This document shows positions 1 to 8,144 of a stretch of 64,000 nucleotides of DNA, one piece after another (position 1 is the first letter of the stretch; each line of letters starts with the position of its first letter). The position numbers were made by a program, and so were the translations under genes. The stretch is from Metellina segmentata (taxonomy: Eukaryota; Arthropoda; Arachnida; Araneae; Tetragnathidae), in NCBI GenBank assembly GCA_947359465.1, contig OX375877.1, positions 69,976,698 through 70,040,697 of the forward strand, given 5' to 3'. The notes under the pieces were generated by a model that was not told where the DNA came from, made no database searches, and was given only the letters and a program-made list of their open reading frames with translations.

Positions 1-189
1 TGGGATGCTCTTGACAAAACAGTGATCTTACCTCCAGGGTTCTTACTACTGGAAGTTAGAGGGCTATATATTGTTAAAAACCATGGTGTTTAGTGAAAAA
101 AGGGGACTTTACTTGCGTCAATTCACGGCTATGTGTGCACAGTTGGGCTTCGGTACCACACGTTGAAAAATTGGATGTGTGTACCGGGC

Positions 190-366
190 CTTAGACTACG
201 CCGGTACGGCAGTTGTACCATGATCGCGCAAAGGAAGAATTTAGACAACGGCCAGTACATCAGTTGTACCTTAAAAGTTATAAGAATCGCGTCAAAATAT
301 AATTTAGACTACGATCGTTATAGTAGTAGTGCATTGAAAGTTATAAGAATCGCGCCAAGGAAGAAT
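190..366 (+). repeat. Imperfect 63 bp tandem repeat
   Basis: Three diverged units start with TTAGAC at about 190, 241 and 304. The first is 51 bp and the next two are 63 bp, and the words AAAGTTATAAGAATCGCG and AAGGAAGAAT recur. The periods are multiples of three, which by itself explains the 115-aa open frame at 133-480, so I do not call that frame a gene. Copies lie at 17651-17827, 35116-35292 and 52583-52759. Confidence 0.7.
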
Positions 367-418
367 CGCGCTTGTTATATCGATAGTCGTAGTCAAAAGG
401 TTAAATTTTCATTTCGAA

Positions 419-1474
419 TCTCTAATATTTTAAACGGAAGTGTTTGTCAGTCTGTTTGTTTTCTGCACGCAAAGTCCTGACGAATCTATTGCACTTACAG
501 CACAGGTAGTTCAAATGTTTTGCAATTTTAGGGTCGCAGCGAATTTTAAAATTCTATCTAGAACGTTTTAAAATTTACATAATGAAAAGTAATTATTATT
601 GAATGCAACAGCATAGAAGATCACAGATTGTAAATTTATTTTTTTCGTTTCCGTTATCATTTTGCGCGGAGGAATGATTTTCCAGCAGACGATAAAAAAC
701 AAATAAACTTTATCTGGAGTTATTTAGTTCTTTTTTCTATCTACTAGACCGTTTAAGATAAAGTAAAAATTTCAACGGATTTGAAATCTGCGGAAAATTT
801 CACATTATATCAATACCTAAAAATATGTTTTTTTTTTTTTTTTTGATAAATAACATTTTTAAATTGAATATCTTTAAAATTTTCACAAGAGATAGTGACG
901 TTTAGAGAGATTTTCAGCGAAAGAGGAAAAGAAAAAACATTTTGGCTGACATTGTTTAGTTCTACTTTGTAAAATCGGGATCGTTAAAGGCAGATTGAAA
1001 ATTTCAAGAGATTTGAAATTTGACACCAGATAGATACCTTATACGTTTTACTTTCTTTTAATAAATCATTTTTAACTAAATATTTATATTTTCACGAGAG
1101 ATTTTGACGTCACGCTGAATTTCATTTGTAACAAACACCATGGGCAACTTCGTTATGGCTGTTATCCAATTTGCGAAGCAATACATAGTTCACTATATTC
1201 GTAATTTGGTTTGCTTCGCAAAACCAAATGTAAATTCGCAGGGAATTCATTCCAATCGGCTACGAATTTCCATTTGGTTTGCGAAGCAAACCAACACCAC
1301 GGGCAACGTCATGATGGCTGTTATCCAATGGGCTACGAATTCTTATTTGGTTTGTTTCTCAAACCGTATTTGTAGCAATCACCGGGGATTAGCGAGCAGC
1401 ACCTAGTTAGTAAGCACCTGACCCCACGAAAAGAACTGTCACGGGCAACGCCGTGCTTGCCACGCAGTGGCTAG
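419..1474 (+). mobile_element. Non-autonomous Helitron, copy A
   Basis: The element starts with TC directly after an A and ends with CTAG directly before a T, as Helitrons do when they insert between A and T. A hairpin with stem CACGG/CCGTG (1440-1455) lies 15 bp before the CTAG end. The 5' end carries the TGTTTGTCAGTCTGTTTG-type run common near Helitron starts. The boundaries are supported by a paralogous empty site: joining 418 to 1475 restores continuity with the related elements at 4254-4555 and 4814-4937. It has no Rep/helicase coding. Inside are an imperfect ~230 bp duplication (727-1124), a ~158 bp duplication (1134 and 1292) and GGTTTGCGAAGCAAACC hairpins. The 88-aa frame at 1140-1406 lies in these repeats. 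Confidence 0.82.
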
Positions 1475-1622
1475 TATTCTTTAAACTTCTTTCAAAATTT
1501 GTTGAACTGTCGGTTGATTTCATTGGTTTATATGAAATAATTCCTTCAATGGCAAATTTAGAAATGCGCCAAAAAAGCGTCAAGGCCGTTACACCGCTAT
1601 AAACGTAGACTGAAGCTCTACC
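1475..1622 (+). mobile_element. Inverted-repeat element member 1, right part (split by Helitron)
   Basis: Strong similarity to the right half of the element at 4254-4555: CTTTCAAAAT, TTGATTTCATTGGTT, GAAATAATTC, GCGCCAAAAAAGCG, CTATAAAC, then CTGAAGCTCTACC. The matching left piece lies just before the Helitron (about 395-418). Copies follow at 18936, 36400 and 53863. It has no coding capacity; the minus-strand 104-aa frame over it is a shadow. Confidence 0.7.
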
Positions 1623-1874
1623 AAAAAATTCTACAAAGATGTAATTGCAAACAAAAAATATTAATTTAATGCACAAAAATACATTATTAGTTACACAAAA
1701 CATTAAAATTGTATACCACAAGTTGTATCGCTGGCCTCACGGCGACGAGGCGCTCCGATAACAAAAACCACGGTGGCGATTTTCGCTGGGTTCGAATATT
1801 ACGAAACCAGTGTCCTTTATTCGACACAATAGTTACAGGCCACAAACGACAATAGTTACAGTCTTCATAAAACT

Positions 1875-1954
1875 TTTAAAAATTCCCTGACTTATTGTGA
1901 AATTTCCAGAATTAAAAAGTTCCCTGATTTCCCGGTTCTGTTACCACCCTGTTC
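1875..1954. mobile_element. hAT-like MITE fragment (TTCCCTGA / ACCACCCTGT type)
   Basis: AATTCCCTGACTTATTGTG, AAGTTCCCTGATTTCCCGG and ACCACCCTGTT match the pattern of short arthropod elements whose ends read like CAGGGTTCCCAC. A second member lies at 15092-15190. Copies are at 19336-19415, 36800-36879 and 54263-54342. The family name is from memory and was not checked. Confidence 0.5.
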
Positions 1955-1975
1955 TAATCGCCGCATCGCTTCGAC

Positions 1976-2660
1976 TCATATGACGAGCGATTCTCCGATT
2001 CCTTTCTCCAGACTTAACTCGGGCGAGTAAATGTTTCTAGATCGGGTGAGCTTCTCCAAAAGTTCTCGGGTTTGAACTGTCCGGCTCGGGTGAGCCCTTC
2101 TCCAGACTTTACTCAGGTGAGTAAATGTTTTTAACTCGGGTGAGCTTCTCCAAAAGTTTAAGCCTTCCTCACGTCTGATAGACGGAATCCAAGTTTGGGC
2201 AATATGTTCCGAGTCCACATGAACAGCTGTCGTGACACGGCACGTCTCCAGAGACGGGGTATCGGAACCGTGAACGGTTTCACTTCAGCCGGATCAGTTT
2301 GATCCCTCGGGTATGTTGACCTCCCATCTCTTCTCGACTCCGAAAGTTCCAGGGGGTTGTTGCCCCCCCCCCCCCACCGTTTCATTCGACACTTTTGTCC
2401 TCTCGCTTTTGGCTGGTTCAAAATCGGGCTATCCATTGGATGCTAATTTTCCCCTTTCGCCGGTAGCTTCATTAGCGGACGGCAGCCCGAACAAAAGGTA
2501 TCCGCGGTCTCCTGGGAAGCGGCGGAAATGAACTTCTGCCCCTGCGTCTGGTCGGCATCGCGACAAAGACCCTTCGCTTCCTCTCCGAGAAAACTAAATA
2601 CCTCGACCACCGCCAGCTCGTTAACTCTCGCTTTCTGAGTTCATACGCGGCGTGACCTCT
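1976..2660. other. GC-rich island with 94 bp imperfect tandem duplication
   Basis: A conspicuously GC-rich stretch in an AT-rich unit. TCTCCAGACTTNACTC starts at 2005 and again at 2099 (period 94), with CGGGTGAGCTTCTCCAAAAG repeated. A C homopolymer at about 2363 differs between copies: 13 in A and B, fewer in C and D. Small open frames on both strands are what high GC content produces, and I recognise no protein. It may be a CpG-island-like promoter or the GC-rich part of an older element. Copies are at 19437-20121, 36901-37582 and 54364-55043. Confidence 0.45.
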
Positions 2661-2970
2661 CGCTTTTCCTTAGAGCTCTTGCTCTCGTCACAAGGCTAAG
2701 TTATTTTGTTTGAATCAAGTTTCGGAAACAACATTTTGAATTTTCAGAAATATTTTCATTATTAAATGCTTTTTTGACATGCAAAACTATTGTCTTCACT
2801 TATATGAAAAAAAAATATAGTATACTATGAGGCAAAAATCTAACAAATTGTCTTGCATGTGTTATTTTCCGAGTAAATGTAGGATAATTACCAGCTTTGC
2901 GTTTGGAAGCTTTGGTGGCTGTTGCTTTAAAGCTTTGGCGAGTCAACTTCTGATGTGGAGATGTAGGAGA

Positions 2971-3333
2971 CTATACTCTTCCAAAGTCTTTGATTTTAAC
3001 TGCACCTTTGCATTCAAATACAAGATTTTTTAACGCTTTGGTAATGTTAGGCAATAGCACTTTTTTAACAGTTAGATCATGATTAAGAGGAAGTAGCTCA
3101 TACATTAAATTTCTGCATGACTCATGCTTATCTTCAACAAAATGTGGCATAGAATCTGGAGAAATATTGGGTTTTGTCACTAATTGAAAAGAGGGGCGGA
3201 TTTTCATCTTTTCGATAGACCTATCAGTTAGAGAAGCCCTTCTCCAGGAAATAAAATGAATGCTTACATAATGAGTTGTTATCAGGATAATTACAAACAT
3301 ACTAGTGATTGCATAGACTTGAACATTTCCCAT
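2971..3333 (-). CDS. Hypothetical 120-aa protein with N-terminal membrane segment (copy A)
   Basis: Intact ATG-started frame, unchanged in all four copies. Residues 6-30 form a hydrophobic stretch followed by WRRAS, as in a signal anchor. The rest is polar, with a possible N-glycosylation site (NIS, residue 56) and a C-terminal block reading like a conserved domain (LPNITKALKNLVFECKGAV). I do not recognise the family. It could be a first exon of a spliced type II membrane protein; a weak donor-like GTATAG lies at the end of the frame. Low confidence as a real gene: it is short, has no visible promoter, and its conservation may only reflect recent unit duplication. Confidence 0.35.
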   Translation of the reverse strand: MGNVQVYAITSMFVIILITTHYVSIHFISWRRASLTDRSIEKMKIRPSFQLVTKPNISPDSMPHFVEDKHESCRNLMYELLPLNHDLTVKKVLLPNITKALKNLVFECKGAVKIKDFGRV

Positions 3334-3560
3334 CTAAGCACTTTAAAAAAACAATGGTCTTCATGAGGCTTTACGATGTAATTATTCAGTGTGGTCATCA
3401 GTTGCAGACTTAATTATCCATGACTGCCTACGTATTTCAAGCATGTGATGTGATCAGGAATTTTCATCTGATAAATGTTGTCTTTGATAAATTGGTAGAT
3501 ATATGCTTTCTTGGCAATTAGTTAAAATATTATATGTGTGGGTAATAAATATATCTTATT

Positions 3561-3768
3561 ATTGTGAAAAGATTCACAATACATGCTTGTTTCAGCGAAG
3601 GCATTGGGAAAATTAGAAAGAGTCATTCTTACTTTTTGTTTCGAGACTGCTCCATCCTGCAATGATGCTTTGACAAAACAGTGATCTTACCACCAGGGTT
3701 CTTACTACTGGAAGTTAGAGGGCTATATATTGATGATACTTAGGGTGTTTAGTGAAAAAAGGGAACTT
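3561..3768. repeat. ~207 bp direct repeat, second member in unit (copy A)
   Basis: Runs from ATTGTGAAAAGATTCACAAT to the AAAAAAGGGAACTT words and matches 17365-17570 at high but imperfect identity. The two members are 3.66 kb apart across the unit. Other copies of this member: 21022-21229, 38483-38690 and 55944-56151. On the minus strand it contains an AG acceptor-like site, 32 nt, then a GTAAGATC donor-like site. Confidence 0.85.
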
Positions 3769-4253
3769 GTTAACCCAAGCCTCATCTAGCGCATGAATAT
3801 GGAAACAACGTTACACATTTAATAATACAGGCATAAGAGTGGGGAAAGGACAAAAAGTCTGAAAATACGCATATACTCAAATTTTGCAAATAAGAAAAGT
3901 GGCACGTGAAACCGTATTTCGCACAAAAAGAAAAAATATCTTGGCATTTCTGAGTATAAAATAAGTTGCAGGATGTTGAAAATGCTATTTTTATGCCTAT
4001 TTGTGAACATTGCACCAATGGTGCAATTTTCCCAAAACCTTGATACAAAAATGATATTAACAGGAAATAAAAACGCTATGTCATACAAATGAATAATTTA
4101 AAAAAAAACTACTTTTATTAAATAGCATAAATGTTACGAAAAAAATAAGTCGACATTAAAAATAAAAATTATCATAATTATAGCTTTTCACCGATATTAC
4201 CTTAATAAATCGTTAAAAATATACTTAATTTAAAACAAATCAAAACCCGTTTT

Positions 4254-4555
4254 GGTACAGATTGTCCACGTTTATAGCGGTGGTAACGGTATTGTCGTTT
4301 TTTGGCGCACTTCTAGTAAGTAATGACAGGTTAAGGTAACCCATTTGTATTATGGATTTTAAGACAATCTGGGCTAGTGGAAAGTTTAAAACTCTCTATC
4401 ATTTTAATATTCTAGAAAGTTCTTTCAAAATCCGTTAAACTGTCATTTGATTTCATTGGTTCATTTGAAATAATTCTTTCCTTGGCGATTTAAGAAGTGC
4501 GCCAAAAAAAGCGCCATAGCTGTTGCTATTGCTATAAACAGACTAAAGCTGTACC
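4254..4555. mobile_element. Inverted-repeat (foldback/MITE-like) element member 2, copy A
   Basis: Left end GGTACAG...GTTTATAGC...TTTTTTGGCGCACTTCT pairs with right end AGAAGTGCGCCAAAAAA...GCTATAAAC...CTGTACC, giving imperfect terminal inverted repeats of about 60 bp around an AT-rich core. There is no coding capacity, so it is non-autonomous. It is the uninterrupted paralogue of the element split by the Helitron. No clear target-site duplication was found. Confidence 0.7.
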
Positions 4556-4813
4556 CTTGTTTTAAATAAAATATAAATTAATTCAGTTTAAATTAACCTA
4601 TTTTCGAATATAAAATTACTTTTTTCAAAATCTCTAACCAATTTCAATCGTCTTATATTTTTCCATAAATATTCTTATTTTCTAATTTTGTCAACTTTAA
4701 ATCAAATAAAACTTATAATTAATATCCATACTATCCAAGAAATAATTTTACTAACAATCCTAAATAATGCCCTTAAAAGAAGCATCCTTTAAAAAAATTT
4801 CGTTGCAAAAAAT

Positions 4814-4937
4814 AGCTGCAGTCTACGTTTAAATCGGTGTCCACCGCCTTGGTGCACTTCTAAAGTCGCCAAAGAAGTTTTAAACGGATTTTGAAAGTAC
4901 TTCCTAGAATATTCAAAAAGAAACTTTAAACTTTACG
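4814..4937 (-). mobile_element. Inverted-repeat element member 3 (reverse orientation, fragment)
   Basis: Read on the minus strand it shows AAAGTTTAAAG, GAATATTCTAGGAAGT, CTTTCAAAATCCGTT, AGAAGTGCACC and TTTAAACGTAGACTGCAG, colinear with members 1 and 2. The outer left end may reach 5185, where GGCGCC and TTTATAGAAGAC words occur. It is intact across the A|T point where the Helitron entered member 1. Copies recur at the equivalent place in B, C and D. Confidence 0.6.
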
Positions 4938-5237
4938 CTTGCCGAGATTGCCATAAAACACGAAATAACTTTATCGATTAAATAACCGAGCATCTTATTT
5001 TTTAGCTGAAAGAAAAACCGTCCATTAACCGCTAGATAACACCTCCGCTTTCTTATGAAACCGTAGCTTTACATACTTGTTCAAAATCCAAGATCGCCAC
5101 GTTTGCCAAAATTTAGGAGTGTAATGTTGGCGAAATATATGTCTCATTTGGCGCCTTTACATTTATAGAAGACAAAAAGGACAAAAATCGGAATTTTTTC
5201 TTCAAATATGATAAAAATAGGTCCTTTTCTCAAAAAT

Positions 5238-6008
5238 TTAAGAAGAGCCGGAAATACCGACTAAAGTCGAAAGAATCTCATCCCTGATAATAGTATTTGA
5301 AGTACAATATGGCGGAGGTTTATACCTGCATTCAACAGAACCTTTTGTAACAATTGAATACAATTCAACAGCCTTGGGATCAGGTAAATCTACAGGTTGA
5401 TTTAAATTCTCATGTGAACAATTAAGAGGAAAACTAACTGAGCAGGCAAGTGGTGGAAAAACCAGCTGCATTTCGACATCACAAGCTTGAATGCTTTCCA
5501 GAATTTCTTTTAGCGCTGCAACAAAGAATTGCACTATATAGTTGGAGGTTCCCTTTCCTGTTTAAAGCCATCCCTTGCCACACAACCTTTCCAAGTGATT
5601 TGGGATCTACATAAAGAAATATTTTGCTTCTTATGACAGTAGAAAAACTGTTGTTGGTTTAGAATATAATTTTTTTGTGTTTTTTCAAGGAAGAGGTAGT
5701 TATACTGATCGCGAGACAATATAGTACAAATCACAATACGTCTCTTGATTACGGTTTAAAATGTTTTGTAACAGGTCCTCAAATTTTGAGAAGCATCTCT
5801 CAAGGCTATCATAAGTGTTATTGGTACCTACATGTACAAGAATCAAGTTATAATAATTTTTTAAAGATGAAACATGCTTCGTTAGACGTTCGAAGAGAAT
5901 CCTTGAAAAGCTAGAACCTGGAACCTGGAAAAGCATACCATATAGTTGCGATGGTAAATACTGATCTAAGTATTCGACCATGGTATCACCAGTAATTAAA
6001 ACCTTCAT
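5238..6008 (-). pseudogene. SGNH/GDSL-esterase-like pseudogene (copy A)
   Basis: Read from 6008 the frame begins MKVLITGDTMVEYLDQYLP, the position of SGNH block I, where the nucleophile Ser of GDS is Thr here. NLILVHVGTNNT follows as block III. That frame stops at 5700. The next block-like segment, WKGCVARDGFKQER (5734-5534 frame), resembles block V (DGxH) but has lost the His. A further frame change at ~5540 continues as KGTSNYIVQFFVAALKEIL and on to 5238. At least two frameshifts plus altered catalytic residues make it a fossil. Such esterase domains accompany some arthropod non-LTR retrotransposons and unclassified repeat genes; the parent here is unknown. The apparent extension upstream of 6008 is read-through of the adjoining foldback element. 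Confidence 0.65.
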
Positions 6009-6031
6009 AGTTACACTTACACTATTAACTA

Positions 6032-7950
6032 CACTGCTCTGCAAAAAAACTATTTCTTCGAGCCCGGAAAACCATTCCTGCTGATTCTTATATAAAATGA
6101 TTTCCTGAATTCGAATATGACCCTCGTTTTCCCCCATCACCCAACGTTTTCTGAGGACGCCCCCCCCCCTGTTTATCACTTTTCCATATAATATCATGGA
6201 TATAAATTTGATTTGGAGTGGGGTAAAGGATTATTTTAACCATTAAATTTTTTCTGAGGGGCTACAGAGTTAAAAAGCTCTAAAACAAACATTTATAGCA
6301 AGGAGGGAGATTTGTCCCTTTTAAAAAAAATCATTAAAAATGATCGTTATTTTCCCTGTTTCTTTTCCGCAATTTTTTCACTTATTTTTTACATATTCCA
6401 GCCTCTCTTTTCCTCCACCAACTCATAAAAATATATAGCAACAATTTTGGCTAAAAGCGGATGAGAGGTCCCGAATCCCACGCAAGAAAGTTTGGAAGAT
6501 TCACTGTACGACGATGGCACTCTCAATATCTCGAGCGCTTCGTGGTTTGTGCAGGAATTTTCATGCTTTTGACTTGTTTAAACTTGCATTGCTTTTATCA
6601 CTTTAGTTCTGAACAGCAAACAATATCTTCACTCATTACAACTTTCGTAATACTAGAACAAACTTTTTCTAGGCGTGGATTCTGTGTTTCCAAATTCATT
6701 GTGTAAAACGGTCCAATTTTTTTTTAATTCTAACTTTTTCGAAGTGAATTACAGTACGTGAGTGTTAGTTGTGATTAATACAGAGTATTGACTTACTGAT
6801 TAATAATGCCACGTGAGTGTAAACGTCATCCCGATAGCTTCTGCCATGTTTGCGGTGAATTGACTTTAAAAGCGCAACGAACACCCCTTTCTCCGCTACT
6901 TAAAACTGCTTATTAATTTTACTTTGATTGACAAGAGTTGGCGATCAGGACAAGGATTGGGCTCCAAAGTTTGGCTGCTCTACTTGTTACAGTAGCTTAA
7001 CCAAATGGCTCAAAGATACCCGTAAATCAATACCATTTGCTGTGCGAATGGTTTCGCGCGAACCTCGCTGTCATCACACAGATTGTTACTTTTGAATAAC
7101 TTCCACAGCCCAATCCTTTTCCTGATCGCCAACTTGGTAATCAAAGTAAAATTGTTAAGCAGTTTTAAGAAGCGGAGAAAGAAGTTTTCGTTACGCTTTT
7201 AAACTCAACAACTTGGAAACACAGAATCCCCGCCTAGAATACCGAAAAGTTGACTCTATGATCGCGAAAGATGTACTGAGGGAAGATAACGATTACAGTT
7301 CACAGCTGTAGTGGTAAAAGCAATGCAAGTTTATTTTAAACTTTTCAGAGCATAAAATATCCTGCGCAAACCACGAAGCGCGCAAGTTTTTCAAGAGTGC
7401 CACCGTCGTATAGTGAATCTTCCAAACTTTCTTGCGGATGAGGGATTTGTAACCTCTCCCCCCTCACCCGCTTTTAGCAAAAATTACTGCTATATATTTT
7501 TATTAATTGGGGTGTTTGGGGCAGTTAAAGGTGGGCTAAAACCTGGAATATGTAGAAAATAAATGAAAAAATTGCGAAAAAAACCCAGAAAAAACGATCA
7601 TTTTCATTAATTTTATTTTTACAATTTAAGGAGCTATTCCCTCCCCCCCCCCCCAAAAAAAAAAAAAAAAAAACCTCCCTTCTTGCTAGAAATGATCGTG
7701 TTTAAGAACGCTTCACCTCTCTAGCCCCTCAGTAGAAATTTATCGGTCAAAATATACCTTTTCCCCATTCTAAATCAAATTTATGCTTATTAAAATTATA
7801 TCGAATACTGCTAAAAAGGAGGGGGGGGGGGTGCTCTCCGGAAAACATTGGGTGATGGGGTAAAACGGCGGTCATTTTCGGATTCGGGAGGTCATTTTAC
7901 ATAAGTGTCAGCAAAAGTGGTGTCGGAGCTGATTTTCATGCAGAGCAGTG
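6032..7950. mobile_element. 1.9 kb foldback element with long inverted arms (copy A)
   Basis: The left arm (6032 to ~6965) and right arm (~7108 to 7950) are imperfect reverse complements, beginning CACTGCTCTGCA and ending TGCAGAGCAGTG. The arms share CCCCATCACCCAA, AGCAAGNAGGGAG, TGATCGTT, AAAAATATATAGCA, CGCAAGAAAGTTTGGAAGAT, TTGCGGATGAG and TTGGCGATCAGGA, and lie around a ~140 bp spacer. Flanks CTATTAACT (6022-6030) and CTATCTAACT (7951-7960) may be a decayed 9-10 bp target-site duplication, as for Mutator-like elements; this is weak. The right arm lacks a ~100 bp piece of the left, so it is not a fresh palindrome. Poly-C/poly-A tracts at ~7640 and ~7822 vary between copies. Confidence 0.72.
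6806..7095 (+). pseudogene. HPDSFC-type cysteine-rich pseudogene, frameshifted (copy A)
   Basis: ATG opens a frame reading CKRHPDSFCHVCGELTLKAQ..., stopping at TAA (6914). A second segment from 6937 reads VGDQDKDWAPKFGCSTC, then IPFAVRMVSREP and HHTDCYF before TGA at 7093. This is the order of a cysteine-rich domain I know from repetitive arthropod genes (SFCxxCGxxT, VGDQDKxWAPxxxCxxC, MPFxxPMVWREP, DCYFC). Relative to that order it has two in-frame stops plus a 2 bp AG insertion that shifts the frame. The terminal TGA replaces the last Cys codon. It sits in the left arm and spacer of the foldback element, so it is a captured or ancestral gene fragment, not functional. Confidence 0.65.
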
Positions 7951-8144
7951 CTATCTAACTGTATATCTCTTAACTGTATACAATATTATGTTACTCGTGA
8001 TGGCAACACAATCTTTTCCCGGCTCTATGTTTACTTCTCTTCTCATCCCTAGTTCTTTGGCCTTAACTGCACAAGGAAACCTGTCTTGTACAGTATTCAT
8101 TGCGTTACGTTTCCTGATTAATTTTACCCTGTTGCAAGCACAAA
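7951..8144 (+). promoter_or_regulatory. Upstream region of the zinc-finger ORF (5' UTR / splice acceptor candidate)
   Basis: Short segment between the foldback element and the ATG. CTGATTAAT (branch-like), a TTTTACCCTGTTGCAAG pyrimidine/acceptor-like run and CACAAAATGG follow in order. No TATA box is evident. The 74-aa minus-strand frame here is dismissed as a shadow. Confidence 0.35.

Noticed and set aside
133..480. 115-aa open frame as a gene
   Set aside because: It is open because the underlying 63 bp tandem repeats have periods divisible by three, and it runs into the Helitron start.
1140..1406. 88-aa open frame as a gene
   Set aside because: It lies wholly within internal duplications and hairpins of the Helitron.
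2158..2531. Overlapping frames on both strands (92 and 72 aa)
   Set aside because: GC-rich sequence has few stops. Both frames span a C homopolymer that changes length between copies, and they are not even listed as open in copy D.
3782..4088. Two overlapping minus-strand frames (88 and 89 aa)
   Set aside because: Cys/Phe-rich low-complexity translations of AT-rich DNA with no recognisable domain; no reason to prefer either.
5700..6197. A 165-aa intact esterase
   Set aside because: The first ~60 residues are translated foldback-element sequence. The remaining part lacks the C-terminal block, which sits in other frames.
6461..6706. 81-aa plus-strand frame
   Set aside because: Falls in the left inverted arm of the foldback element and has no domain.
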